Below, in pieces: positions 32,315 to 42,256 of a stretch of 64,000 bases of DNA; position 1 is the first letter of the stretch, and each line of letters opens with the position of its first letter. The notes under the pieces were generated by a model. It saw only the letters and a program-made list of their open reading frames with translations. It searched no databases and was not told the origin of the DNA. The DNA lies in contig CM057344.1 in assembly GCA_030015575.1 (NCBI GenBank), positions 598,804,410 through 598,868,409 of the forward strand, read 5' to 3'. This DNA comes from Agapanthus africanus (lineage: Eukaryota; Streptophyta; Magnoliopsida; Asparagales; Amaryllidaceae). The position numbers were made by a program, and so were the translations under genes.

Positions 32315-33330
32315 GCTAGTGTTAAACACTAAAGACCAATCAGTGTTGAACACTGGGAATGAGATTGACAAGTTAGTGTTTAACACTAAAAGATAGTTGG
32401 TGTTGAACACCATCAACAGGGCTTTCGAATTAGTGTTAAACACTAAAACAAATCAGTGTTAAATATTGGCAATAGGGATCTCAAATTAGTGTTAAACACT
32501 AAGATAATCGGTGTTGAACACCGGTGACAGAGATTTTAATTTAGTGTTGAACACAAAGACAATTAATGTTAAACTCTGTTACCAGAGATTTAATTTAGTG
32601 TTAAACACTAAGAAATTCAGTGTTAAACACTGCAAGTAAAGTTCTTCAATTAGTGTTGAACACTAAGGCAAATCAGTGTTAAACATTGGACTCAGAGGTT
32701 CCAATTTAGTGTTAAACACTAAGGCAAGAGGGGTCACATGGTAGCACGTGAGGACGCCCTCCCGTGTGGAGCTTTTCAGGGGTCACGTGGTAGCACGTGA
32801 CCTTGCTTCTTTGCACGTTTGCTTAAGAATCAAATTCTTCATTAAATCCCCACTTTCTTCTGAAGAATTATATTCTTAGATAGAGTTGAACTCTAACTTG
32901 TCTTCTGTAAGAATTGAATTCCCATATATGTGAGGAATTAGGTTCTGTCATAGGGTGAAACTCTAATTTCTTCTTTCTTAAGGGAATTAAATTCCTGTTA
33001 TTTTGACAGATTTAAGTTCTCAACTAAGGTTAAACCCTGGTTCTGTTCATTTTGAAGGAATTAAATTCCTATAACATAGGGTTAAACCCTAATTTTATTT
33101 CAAAGGAATTAAATTCCTATAGTTCTGTGAGAATTAAATTCTCAAACTTCCATTCCCTCCCCATGCTTTGGATCTGCATGGCAGGATCTCAACCCAATGA
33201 GAATTAAATTCTCAATTCATGGGGAGATGTGCACTTTGCAGATCCTCCACTAAAGAGAGAACTAAGTTCTTCTTTTTTAATATAAGAGTTAAACTCTTTT
33301 GAGAATTAAATTCTCTTTTGAAGCCTCTCC
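32315..33330 (-). repeat. Palindromes centred on TTAAA or TTGAA in LTR2
   Basis: At least twelve copies of TTAGTGTTAAACACTAA or close variants occur at 32315-32730. Further palindromes with the same centre but other arms follow to 33330: AGAGTTGAACTCT, AGGGTTAAACCCT, GGAATTAAATTCC and GAGAATTAAATTCTC. Element C LTRs hold GGAGTTAAACTCC of the same type. Confidence 0.8.
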
Positions 33331-33779
33331 TTTCTTACCTAAGGTTTTCTTCTGCAGCAGATCAAATTCTTCTAAAGTTTCAAGGCTCTATTTCTTTTTC
33401 TCTCTTTGTCCTCTCCCTCTGTATGTCTCTTGGCTCCTATTTATAGGAGAAGGAGCAGAATCAATTAGTTTTAGCGAATCATTCATTGAAAGATTTGATT
33501 TGTATTTATTAGAGATTTGATTTGCATTCATCATTCATTTGGACCTTTGGATTATTAGGTGAATTTTATTCACCATTGGATTTTAAATCCAAAGATATTC
33601 CTTTGTTATTTCGGTTAGATTTTAAGGGGAAATCTTTCCAAGTTCAAGATTTTTCCATGAATAGGTGATATTTAATCACCTTTAGATTTTTAATCCAATC
33701 GGTTCCAAATAATCATTCTCCTTTGGAAAGATTTGAATGCCTTTCAGAATTTAATTCTGTTAAATAGAGAGGCTTTGAA

Positions 33780-34062
33780 AGCCGGTCACGTGTGACCATG
33801 TGACCCTTGGTCACGTGTAGGCACGTGACCCTTGGTCACGTGTAGGCACGTGACCTCCTGGAACGAGCTTTCTTCTCCTTTCTGCGCTCTGTTTTCTGGC
33901 CGCTGTTCAACCGTCACGTGCTAATACGTGACCCCTTGTCACGTGTGAGCACGTGACCCTTTCTGAAGCCTTTTCTTTGATTTAATCGGGGAGCTGACTC
34001 TGCCTTTGCCACTGCTTTTAAATATCACGTGCCAACACGTGACTGCTGGTCACGTGCTAGCA
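33780..34062 (-). repeat. Repeats with GTCACGTG and CACGTGAC arms at the outer end of LTR2
   Basis: Seven hairpin-like units with arms near GTCACGTG and CACGTGAC and loops of 3-5 bases. Two more are at 32733-32805. CACGTG is also the core of plant G-box sites, so a promoter role is possible. Confidence 0.75.
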
Positions 34063-36813
34063 CGTGATGCCTCCTCCAAACTTTCCTAATTTTAAATCAG
34101 GAAACATCACTTTTGCATCAGGAACTTTTACTGGTTCAGGATTAGCGTCCTCCCATTGAGCATCCGCTTCTTCATTGAAGTCATGTACGGCGTAGCAATC
34201 ACGGAGTAGCTCTCGTTTCTTGGACCGAATGTATCCGAGCCCGATTGTTTCCATCCTCCCACTAGGCAGCTTGTGCTGAGTTCCGGGGACGTTCCAGACC
34301 CTGTCATAGAACTTAGCTTTTCGAGCGGTCTGTTTGAAGGATATCCTTTGCCGCTTTAGCAGCCTCTTCAAGCCTTCTGTATAATATCTGGGTAGACGGA
34401 TGGGCTGAAGCTTGTCAAGCGTAGGATCCGCACCGTGCCAGATTTCTTTCTCCACTTTGTTTTCTTCAGAGCGGTAGAATAGAATTGCCTTTTCGCCTTC
34501 TCGCCTGGGAGGGACATAGAATGTCCGCAGTTCCTCTACACTGTAGATATCGAGCGCATCCAGTTCTTTATGGTGTTTAAGTGGAACCATGGCGATTTGC
34601 AGACTTTGCTCTTCGTCAGCGGACGTTTGTATTGAAGGTCGAGCAGAGAATACAGCATGGACCTCATCTTCCGAGTCACTACCAAAGATCAACGTAGGAG
34701 CAGATGGTCCCGGCTTGTTGTATTGGGGTGGGCCCGAATAAACTATCTCCTCTTCCTCCTCGGTATCACTGCCGAAGACAGGGATGGTGGCATTAGCTTT
34801 GTTCTCCAGCTTGTGACATCTCTCCGTGTCTTCGAAATTCGGTAAGAAGTATTTGGCATCTTCATATTTGCGGACTTTGTTTACGGAGAACGGGTTCAGT
34901 TCTCCCATCACGGTATACTCGAGACCATCCCTAAAATATTTCATACACTGGTGCTGTGTAGGAGGGATGATGTTGTACTCGTGTAACCACGGTCGACCGA
35001 GCAGAGCATTGTAGCATGTCTTAGCGTCTATGACATGGAATTTATTGTCCGTGACGAGCAGCCCAAAGCGTAGCGTCAGTATCACAGATCCAAGAGTTCT
35101 TGATGATTGGGAGTCGAACCCGGAGATGGTGATCTTGTCCCGAGCAAGGTGCTGGACGCTCATACAGATTTCCTTCAATACCCGCACGTTAAGGAGATTA
35201 ACAGACGATCCGTTATCGACCAGGATTTTGCCTATCTTTATATCATGGCAGTATCCTGAGACATAGAGGGGGCGATTGTGTTCGCACGTCCCAAGGAGAA
35301 GGTCTTCATCGCCAAAAGTGACATCGGCCGTATGCACTTCCTCCAATTCATCCTTCATCTTTTCTTCGGCGAGAAAAGCTTGGAATTGCTCCGGCTCCTG
35401 TAGTGCCTTGATTAATGAATCCCTTGCCTCTTTTGATAGTAAAAGGGCGTCAAGAATGCTGAGCTGTGAGGATAGCTTCCTCAGATGCGCTAGAACGTTG
35501 TAATCCACCTTATTTTTCTTCGGTGGGTCCTTGGCAGTTAGCTCTTCCATGATTTGGTCATCTAAGGCGATATCCTCAGAGACCTTTTCTTTCCCTTTAT
35601 CTTTTTTGTTTGAGGGTCCAAGATTCTTTTCAGGTAGCGTCTGATTACGCAGCCGGATATTTTCACAGACCTTTGGCTCTTCTTCTTTTCCCGAGGTGGA
35701 CTCTTTAAAAAGGGGGCTAAGAGCCAGCTCCTCGTCAAAATCACTCCCGAATGTGAGCATTTGCGATCCTCCGGCGTTAACCATGCGACAATTACCGGTA
35801 GTTCGATTAAGCTCTTCGGTCGTACCGTTCTGCTCTCGGCGAGTTTTGCGCTTTTCCCGCTTAAAATGTTGTCGGTGAGCAACATATCCCTGCCACCATC
35901 TATTGAAAGCTTTGCACTCTTCGGTGGGATGCGAAATCTTCCGATGATACAAGCAATAGGAGGGGTGCATTTCCGCTTCGCCAGTAATGTTTTCTTCAGA
36001 GGACGGTAGCTTCATACCAATTGATATGGCTTTAGCAAACCTTTTCCTTGTCTTGAATTTGCTTTTATCTGCGGTGGATGTACTTTTCTCCAGTGGGAGT
36101 ATCCCAACTCTTTCGTCAAGTCGCTGGCGTTTGGCCCTTTCAAATATGACCGCCTCGCGTTCCCGATCAGCTTTGCTTTTTAACAGAGCTTCGTTGAGGA
36201 ATGCGTCAATTGTTTCATCCGATGGCCCCAGAATTTCCGGTTCAGGATCTGCCCCCAGCTTTTCAGTGCAAGGAGTTTCCTTATCGTCTGTAAACGAATG
36301 GGAGATCATATGACAGCTCGCCACGTATTCCTCAGATTCATCCGACGAACTGTCTCCCTCATCTTCCTCTTGAAAGACGTGGTTGAGGAACTCTTGGAGT
36401 GTAATGGGAGTCCATGCTTTCTGGTTGTATTCCTCCAGTGCGTCAATTTGTTTTTGTAAGTCCGTGCGCTTGTCGCCAGGCTTCACGGGCTTCTTGGATT
36501 TCTTTTTCTTCTTCTTTGAAGATTTTGACGGCTGGTTATGAATGCTTGGGCCGCCACTATCGATCTTTGAAGTTGGACGCGGTTTCAACATCCCTTCAAT
36601 GATCTGAGGTCCCAACGGGTTTTTCCACCTGATCACTGGGCATATTTGAAGATCGTTTAGCATCCTCTTTGTCTTGGCTGATAGTACAACCTCCCAAGGA
36701 GCTTCTTCAACGAGAGAGCATGTTGCCCCCGGCGTATTCACCCTTTTAAAGGTGTGAGGCTGCGGCGGATTCACCTTCCATCTTTCGGACAACGCGAACT
36801 TGCCCTGTTGGTA
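34057..36813 (-). CDS. Element D protease region (C-terminal part of Gag-Pro)
   Basis: A 911-codon frame that follows the gag frame in the same phase after one stop. It starts in the end of the gag knuckle module (ALSERWKVNPPQ) and continues through a Lys/Ser-rich stretch, a second knuckle CLYHRKISHPTEEC (intact, unlike B) and an acidic region. The protease has active site VDNGSSVNLLNV and LLGRPWLHEY; then comes the linker EKEIWHGADPTLDKLQPIRL. The last residues, GKFGGGITC, are read from the purine tract and LTR, so coding sequence ends abruptly at the LTR. The protein would mature Gag. Apart from the stop at 36814-36816 the frame looks functional. Confidence 0.83.
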   Translation of the reverse strand, partial: YQQGKFALSERWKVNPPQPHTFKRVNTPGATCSLVEEAPWEVVLSAKTKRMLNDLQICPVIRWKNPLGPQIIEGMLKPRPTSKIDSGGPSIHNQPSKSSKKKKKKSKKPVKPGDKRTDLQKQIDALEEYNQKAWTPITLQEFLNHVFQEEDEGDSSSDESEEYVASCHMISHSFTDDKETPCTEKLGADPEPEILGPSDETIDAFLNEALLKSKADREREAVIFERAKRQRLDERVGILPLEKSTSTADKSKFKTRKRFAKAISIGMKLPSSEENITGEAEMHPSYCLYHRKISHPTEECKAFNRWWQGYVAHRQHFKREKRKTRREQNGTTEELNRTTGNCRMVNAGGSQMLTFGSDFDEELALSPLFKESTSGKEEEPKVCENIRLRNQTLPEKNLGPSNKKDKGKEKVSEDIALDDQIMEELTAKDPPKKNKVDYNVLAHLRKLSSQLSILDALLLSKEARDSLIKALQEPEQFQAFLAEEKMKDELEEVHTADVTFGDEDLLLGTCEHNRPLYVSGYCHDIKIGKILVDNGSSVNLLNVRVLKEICMSVQHLARDKITISGFDSQSSRTLGSVILTLRFGLLVTDNKFHVIDAKTCYNALLGRPWLHEYNIIPPTQHQCMKYFRDGLEYTVMGELNPFSVNKVRKYEDAKYFLPNFEDTERCHKLENKANATIPVFGSDTEEEEEIVYSGPPQYNKPGPSAPTLIFGSDSEDEVHAVFSARPSIQTSADEEQSLQIAMVPLKHHKELDALDIYSVEELRTFYVPPRREGEKAILFYRSEENKVEKEIWHGADPTLDKLQPIRLPRYYTEGLKRLLKRQRISFKQTARKAKFYDRVWNVPGTQHKLPSGRMETIGLGYIRSKKRELLRDCYAVHDFNEEADAQWEDANPEPVKVPDAKVMFPDLKLGKFGGGITC

Positions 36814-39282
36814 CTAGTCTTCAATCCAATTTTTGAAGACGTAGCAATCCTTGATCGGATGACCCAGTACTCGGTGGTAAGGACAGTAGTTGGGATCATT
36901 GACGTCGTTTGGCTGCGACGGACGTCTTGGATCCGGCAGATTTATGAGTCGGTTGCGCAATGCCAGCTCAAACAGTCTCCTCGTTTTATCTCGGGGAAAT
37001 GAATAAGGACGTCCTAGCCTCTCCTCAAGGGGCGTGCACGGACGCATATTATTTTGACGGACAGCCGGTTTCAAGTTGCTCGGCTGTTGTTGAGCATTGG
37101 CAACGACGATCGCTTTTCCTTTCCCTTTCTCGTTTCGAGAATCCGGCTTTGGAGGAGGCGGTATATGGCCCATCTGGTCCATTTGAGCTAGCTTGTCGAT
37201 CAGGGCCTGGAAAGTAGTCGGCTTGAAGAACATCATAAATTGAGATATGGTCGCCTGCAGATCGAGTGTTCCCACAAACATGCCTACTGCCGGAGCCTCT
37301 TCTACGCGTTGCTCGCATTTTGACCATAGGTTCCTCCACCGTATCGCGTATTGGACCCATGTCTCGCCTGACTTCACCCTGGAATTAATCAATGCCGTTA
37401 TTGGGGTACGTTCGCTGGCACTTGCGAAACGCTGGTTAAACAGCAGCTCCATCTCCGCAAATGTCTTGATAGAGTCGTTTGAGAGCTCGGAGTACCACTC
37501 GAATGCTGTATCCGATAAGCTACCGATGAACTGGCGAAGCAACAATTTATCATCGCCGCCGGTGTTGCCGCAAAGAGCCCTAAACTGGGCAACATGCTGG
37601 TGGGGATTGCCAGTCCCCTTATACACATGGAATTTCGGTATTGTATAGCCCGGCGGGTACTTGATCTGATCGTACCAGCTCGGATATGGTCGTCCCATTT
37701 TTACGACCTGACCGGCTGCCTCAGTCGCCTGATGAACCCAGATCTGCTGAGCTATATATTCGTCTAAGTCAGCTTTGGAGATTGTCTCCTCCTTGGAAGT
37801 TGACAAAGCCGGTGGAGGATTTGACGTTTCTCCCCTGTCGTCTTCAAGGACGATCGGAGGATCTTCAGCAGGAGGATCTTGTTGAATCATCATTCCCACC
37901 GTGTCCTGAAACAAGAGGGCCATTCGCTTTATGTTGGCTGCTTGTTCCGCAGTCTCTTTATCCTTCTTCTCCAATATCCTGCGAAGGAATTCAGCGTCAG
38001 TTCCTTGCTCCTGTCGCTGATCCGAGGACGCTTCGGGGCTTTCTTTTGGCCCAGTGAATGCGTCCATCGCGTTCATCATTTCCTGGAGCTTTTGCTGTTG
38101 CTCCTGAGCTTTGGTCACTGACCGTGTAAGCGGTCTATGACCTGTAGATGCACGGCTTTCCTCCTTCCCCGACGCCATGTATACAGTATGGACTACGATG
38201 CCCCCGGACTTAGGGCGTTTAGGTTCACTGCCCTTGACATTTGCCGCCGGTGTGGGAATTTTCTCCGGCCTCCTTCTCTTGTGGGCCGTTGAAGTTGAGG
38301 GGGCCGTTGCAGCGGGCACCCTAGCGGTTGTCGTCCGTTGCTGTTTGTCCGGACAGTTCTTTTCTTCCTGCACTTTCGCCCTTTTCTGCCGGCGAGAGTG
38401 ATCTTGGTCGATTACGGACTCTTGAACCCTCCGCCAGACCTTATAAATTTTGGAGGACAGCCGTTGAGGGGCCTGCTCCAGCTTTGTTTCTGTAACCCTC
38501 TCCGTAGGTGGAGGAGATCTTTTTAGCGTGGCAGTCGGAGAGATCTTGCGTACCCTCCTTAGCGGTTCAAAGCGGTTTCCAGTTGGAACAACAGCATTAA
38601 CTTCTACCACTGGAGCAGGTTGAGTTAGCCCCGAGGGGGAGTTACCCCCGGCCTTCCTTACTCGGCGCCAGTGGCGACGTCGAGCGTGACGAGCCGTCGG
38701 GGCTGGCTCGGCGATAGGGATAGTTTCGTTTTGCCCCCCGTCCGGATGAGGCGCCGCTGGTGCCAGCCTCTTAAAGTCTGATGTTGTCCTTTGAGTGGCG
38801 ATGTTTAATCTGTTAAAGACAGACCTTCGAGTAGGAGTAGGAGCCGGAATAGTCAGCCTCGAAAAGACCGACTCTTTAACAGGAGAAGGCGCCTTGACGA
38901 CTTCTGGAGTAGGGGTGGTTATCTTCCTCGGGACGGCCATTTCAGGGTTCATGGGCTTCTTGGCGGGCCCATCAGGGTTCTGGCTCAGCCTGGCAAAGAC
39001 AGAAGCTGTCGGTTTGATATTAGACGACCCGTTGAAAGGGGTCGTTGTAGCAGTGAGCCGATCGAAAACCGACTTCTTGTTCGCTTCTGGTGCGGGCACT
39101 GGCATGGTGAAGCTTGATGGAGGGAGCATGGTCCCGAAAAACAGACCGGTGGTGGCCTGAGTTACTCGTTCCACCGGCATGGCAAGGATGGAGGCCGCTT
39201 GAGGCCCATAGGCTACACCTCCAGGTGAGGCGGAGCGTTGGTTGCATTTGCATTTGGAGCAGCTCGAGTAGTTGGAGGCCAT
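36814..39282 (-). CDS. Element D gag
   Basis: Start chosen at the Met at 39282 (MASNYSSCSKCKCNQRSA), which matches the B start. Five SVFxRL-type repeats (SVFDRL, SVFARL, SVFSRL, SVFNRL, SDFKRL) are spaced 20-40 residues apart in the N-terminal third, then RHARRRHWRRVRKAGG. The Gag core has IPKFHVYKGTGNPHQH, LLRQFIGSLSDTAFEWYSEL and RWRNLWSKCEQRVEEAP. The CX2HX4HX4C knuckle CPYHRVLGHPIKDC ends just before an in-frame TAG (36814-36816) in WIED-YQQGKFAL, where B reads Gln. Gag should form particles; this copy is the best preserved of the three Tat gags in the window. Confidence 0.85.
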   Translation of the reverse strand: MASNYSSCSKCKCNQRSASPGGVAYGPQAASILAMPVERVTQATTGLFFGTMLPPSSFTMPVPAPEANKKSVFDRLTATTTPFNGSSNIKPTASVFARLSQNPDGPAKKPMNPEMAVPRKITTPTPEVVKAPSPVKESVFSRLTIPAPTPTRRSVFNRLNIATQRTTSDFKRLAPAAPHPDGGQNETIPIAEPAPTARHARRRHWRRVRKAGGNSPSGLTQPAPVVEVNAVVPTGNRFEPLRRVRKISPTATLKRSPPPTERVTETKLEQAPQRLSSKIYKVWRRVQESVIDQDHSRRQKRAKVQEEKNCPDKQQRTTTARVPAATAPSTSTAHKRRRPEKIPTPAANVKGSEPKRPKSGGIVVHTVYMASGKEESRASTGHRPLTRSVTKAQEQQQKLQEMMNAMDAFTGPKESPEASSDQRQEQGTDAEFLRRILEKKDKETAEQAANIKRMALLFQDTVGMMIQQDPPAEDPPIVLEDDRGETSNPPPALSTSKEETISKADLDEYIAQQIWVHQATEAAGQVVKMGRPYPSWYDQIKYPPGYTIPKFHVYKGTGNPHQHVAQFRALCGNTGGDDKLLLRQFIGSLSDTAFEWYSELSNDSIKTFAEMELLFNQRFASASERTPITALINSRVKSGETWVQYAIRWRNLWSKCEQRVEEAPAVGMFVGTLDLQATISQFMMFFKPTTFQALIDKLAQMDQMGHIPPPPKPDSRNEKGKGKAIVVANAQQQPSNLKPAVRQNNMRPCTPLEERLGRPYSFPRDKTRRLFELALRNRLINLPDPRRPSQPNDVNDPNYCPYHRVLGHPIKDCYVFKNWIED

Positions 39283-39409
39283 TGATGCTTGATTTCTGCG
39301 CCAGGCAAAAGACCAAATCTTAGTAATTTGAAACCCAAAGGCAACCATTAACAAACCGCGATTCGTTCACGAAGACGACACACGAAGTGTGGAGTGGAAA
39401 GAGGAAAAG

Positions 39410-39427
39410 GTCCCACCGGGCGTGCCA
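39410..39427 (-). other. Element D primer-binding site
   Basis: Identical to that of B (TGGCACGCCCGGTGGGAC on the minus strand), five bases from the LTR1 end. Confidence 0.82.
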
Positions 39428-39432
39428 GAATC

Positions 39433-42108
39433 TGTTTCCCTCCGAAAGACGGCGCACAAGACTGCGAAGTCTTGGCACTGAGATTCGGGGCAGATGCTAT
39501 TTGGTTTTATCCGTCCACCTCTCCGAAGATGCCAAGTTGATTTATGGCACCGTGTATCGGAGGTTTAGACGGATGCGGCCGATGTAGCAGACTTCGTCAG
39601 ATTCCCCCTCGCTTGAGGGGTTTTTGATTGTGGGGACGCTCTTCCTTGCAGGCGCAAGCCCCTGCAGTTAATTACGCTACCGCATCGCGGTAATAACTTT
39701 CTCCTTCTTCAGAATTTCACTTCGTGTCGTGTGTGTTTGTTTTGTTTGTGGTTGCCCGTGGATTGTATACGGAGACTAATTTATGTCGTCGCCCGTAGGA
39801 CGCGGATTAGTCCAAATCCGTATTTTCTTAGATTTGGGTTTGGGGTTTTGGTTTGAGAATACGTTAGTCGTATTTGAGGCTAAGATCAACTCAAACGTTT
39901 GTTAAGGATATGTTAGTCCAGTTTGAGACTAAGATCAACTTAACTGGATCGTTTAGATCCGACAAAAGAGCATTTGGGGGCTCTATTGTTCCAGTTTAGG
40001 GACGTAGTGGTCCATTTAATATATGGCAGTCGGGACCCGTCACCTCTCTGACGACGTTAAAGGATTACAACGACAGGTATCAGAGGAGTTCGGAGATGTA
40101 CCCTTGAACTAAAGTTGATTAGGGAATATATAGTCCGATTGAATGTTTAAGGATACGTTAGCCAGATTTGAGGCTAAGATCAACTTAAACGGGATCGTTT
40201 AGATCCGACAAAAGAGCGTTTGGAAGCTCTGTTGTTCCAGTTTATGGACGTAGTGGTCCATAGGTAGTTTAAGGACATTGCGGTCCATTGCCAGTTTAGG
40301 GACATGGTGGTCCATGTTCCAGTTTAGGGACATGGTGGTCCATGGGTAGTTTAAGGACATTGCGGTCCATTTTTCCCGTTTTGGGGACGGAAGTTAGTTT
40401 AAGGACGCATAAGTCCAAGGGTTTAAGGACCCCACCGTCCGTATGATTGTGTTTAAGGACGCATTAGTCCATTAGTTTAAGGACGCATAAGTCCGTGGGT
40501 TTAAGGACCCCACAATCCGTATCTTGGTTTAAGGACGCATAAGTCCGTGGGTTTAAAGACCCCACAGTCCATGTCGATGTGTGGTTGTTGGGACCCGTCA
40601 CCTCTCTGACGTCGTTGAAGGATTACAACGATAGGTGTCAGAGGAGTTCAGAGATGTACCCTTGAACCGGATGTAAATTGATTTAAGAGAGCAGTCTTGC
40701 TCAGTCAATTTAGTTTGAGGACTTATGGCCATGATTGGGCTAAGTCCAGTTAAGAATATTCAACATTTTTTATCTTTGGCCTATTAGGCCTGTGCTAGGG
40801 CTTTGCCCATGTTTAATAATGCACTGCATTTTCTTTTGGCCTGCTAGGCCTTTTGATTTGGGCTCTGTCCCTTTTAAATGATGCACAGCATCTATTTTTG
40901 TTTGGGCTCTGCCCTTCTTTAAAATAATACATTGCATTTAATTTGGCCTGTTAGGCCTTTTTTTAATTGGGCTTGGCCCTTCTGTGAATAATGCAGAGCA
41001 TTAGTAATCTGACAGAGGGCCAGGTGGCCTGTCAGGTGCTCTACGCCAATTAATGAGCGCAAGCGCATGTGGAGGTGACACGTGTCACGCTCTGGTGAGC
41101 GCAAGCGCAGTGCGCTGCGCTGTTGCGCTGCTGACACGTGGCGCGCTCTCGTGAGTTGCGCCAACTTTAAAGAGCAATGCTCTATTTTTAAAGCGCATAG
41201 CGCAAGTGGTTTTTATAGCTGACACGTGGCGCTCTCTGGTGGTTTGCGCCAACCCAGGAGCGCAACAGTGCAGATTTGCAAGTGCAAGACACTGTTTTAA
41301 TAACTTAATCCAATTCTGGATTTACGAGAAGAATCTTTAAGATTCCAGAACCAATGGTTCATAAAAAAGTGCAAGGCACTGTTATTATTATTATTATTTT
41401 TATTTATTGAAAATCATTGATCTTGTTCTGAGATCAATGATCCATTCAGAAGAAATTCTTCTTTTTATAAAGGTTTTTACCTTTTCTCTCTTCTTGAGTT
41501 CTTCTCAAAATTCTTCAGAGTTCTCTCTGTTTTGTTGTTTTTTAAGTTCTTGACGTTCTTTTGAATTGGGGTCTTGGGGCCTTTATATAGTGCCCATTAA
41601 TTGGTTAAATTTGTTAAAGAGATCATTCTCTGAGTGATTTGGGGAATTTTCCCCACCGTTGGATGTTTGATCCAAGAGCTTCTGTTTTACAGAAGACAAT
41701 CTTCTTGTTTTAACAAGAACAGAAAGATCTTACTGGAATTTTAATTCTGTTTGGCGCAAATGCACCAACGCTTGACACGTGTCGCGCAGCGCACATCGCA
41801 GCGCAAGTGCGCTGACACGTGTCGCACAGCGCACAGCGCAGCGCAACTGCGCTGACACGTGTCGCGCTTGCGCAACTGCGCTGACACGTGTCGCGCAGTG
41901 CAGCGCTTGCACAACTGAAGCGTTGTTTCCTTTAATTTTTGTTTTAAATAGAGTTTTGCTCTGATTGGGCGCACTGCCTTGGACGCTGCGCTGACGTATT
42001 AGCTTTTGACACGTGGCGCTTTGCGCGCAGCGCACGGAATTTGATGCGCTGCTTCAATTTTTGAATTTTTGAAATTCAAACAGAGCTTTGCTCTGATTGG
42101 GGGAAACA
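39433..42108 (-). repeat. LTR1: 5' LTR of element D
   Basis: It starts TGTTTCCCTCC beside the primer-binding site and probably ends GGGGGAAACA at 42108 (end tentative). Minus-strand TATATAAAG at 41581-41589 is a likely TATA box. The first 1.1 kb aligns with LTR2. Further right only the plan is shared: short palindromes such as AATGCAGAGCATT, GATGCACAGCATC and GGGGAATTTTCCCC, and many GCGCAAGCGC and TGACACGTGTCGC units at 41040-42030. Confidence 0.68.
39990..40663 (-). repeat. GGAC-N6-GTCC array and two structured modules in LTR1
   Basis: Structured modules at 40032-40105 and 40590-40663 carry arms CTCTGA/TCAGAG in place of the CTTTGA/TCAAAG of B and LTR2. The inner CGTTG/CAACG pair is kept in the second copy and has one mismatch in the first. 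Between them is an array of GGACGCATAAGTCC, GGACCCCACCGTCC and GGACATTGCGGTCC type hairpins. Confidence 0.75.
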
Positions 42109-42256
42109 CCAGCCATACAACCGGAGGATATACCCGGTCCATCTCAGCTCCGCCGCGGCCGATCTAATACGGGCTTTGTCGTGCTTGATGTGATGCTCTC
42201 TTTTGTATTTGTTTTTATCGAATTTCATGAGATGTATGTATTTATTTATATATACT
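42109..42256. other. Unassigned sequence between LTR1 and element C
   Basis: 148 bp that continues, across the element C insertion, at 49309. No gene is seen. The GC-rich first half followed by T-rich sequence could be the end of an older mobile element. Confidence 0.4.
42252..42256. repeat. Target-site duplication ATACT, left copy (element C)
   Basis: Matches 49309-49313 on the other side of element C. Confidence 0.88.

Larger units (their letters stand above)
15278..34062 (-). mobile_element. Element B: Tat/Ogre/Retand-lineage Ty3/Gypsy retrotransposon, long 3' region, 3' LTR not in the window
   Basis: The minus-strand order is LTR (31027-34062), primer-binding site, gag (28340-30874), protease, linker, RT, RNase H, a second RNase H and integrase ending at 21669, then a 6.4-kb 3' region cut at 15277 by element A. 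The extra, archaeal-type RNase H between RNase H and integrase is diagnostic of the Tat lineage (family knowledge). A hypervariable 3' region with tandem repeats and opposite-strand ORFs is also known for that group. B is decayed: the coding region is split by about eight stops or frameshifts, several of them CAG to TAG or TGG to TAG by comparison with element D. Confidence 0.88.
31027..34062 (-). repeat. LTR2: 3' LTR of element D and 5' LTR of element B
   Basis: About 3.0 kb. The plus-strand left end is TGTTCCCCTCC next to the primer-binding site of B; the right end is near GCTAGCA next to a purine-rich GGAGGAGGCAT that ends the D coding region (right end tentative). Minus-strand TATAAATA at 33438-33445 is the probable promoter and itself sits in a palindrome (CTCCTAT/ATAGGAG). 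It is homologous to LTR1 (39433-42108) over the first 1.1 kb and only in layout beyond that. No gene is seen inside. Confidence 0.72.
31027..42108 (-). mobile_element. Element D: Tat-lineage gag-protease-only retrotransposon
   Basis: LTR1 (39433-42108), primer-binding site, gag-protease (34057-39282) and LTR2 (31027-34062). The coding region is close to that of B up to the protease but ends just after it and runs directly into a purine tract and LTR. RT, both RNase H domains and integrase are missing, so D is a deletion derivative that could move only with enzymes supplied by another element. Only one in-frame stop breaks about 1,740 codons. LTR1 and LTR2 are too different to come from one insertion, so this assembly has been rearranged. 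Confidence 0.78.

Noticed and set aside
36247-38401. Plus-strand ORFs of 70-130 codons across D gag
   Set aside because: Antisense shadows of the gag-protease frame with no domain.
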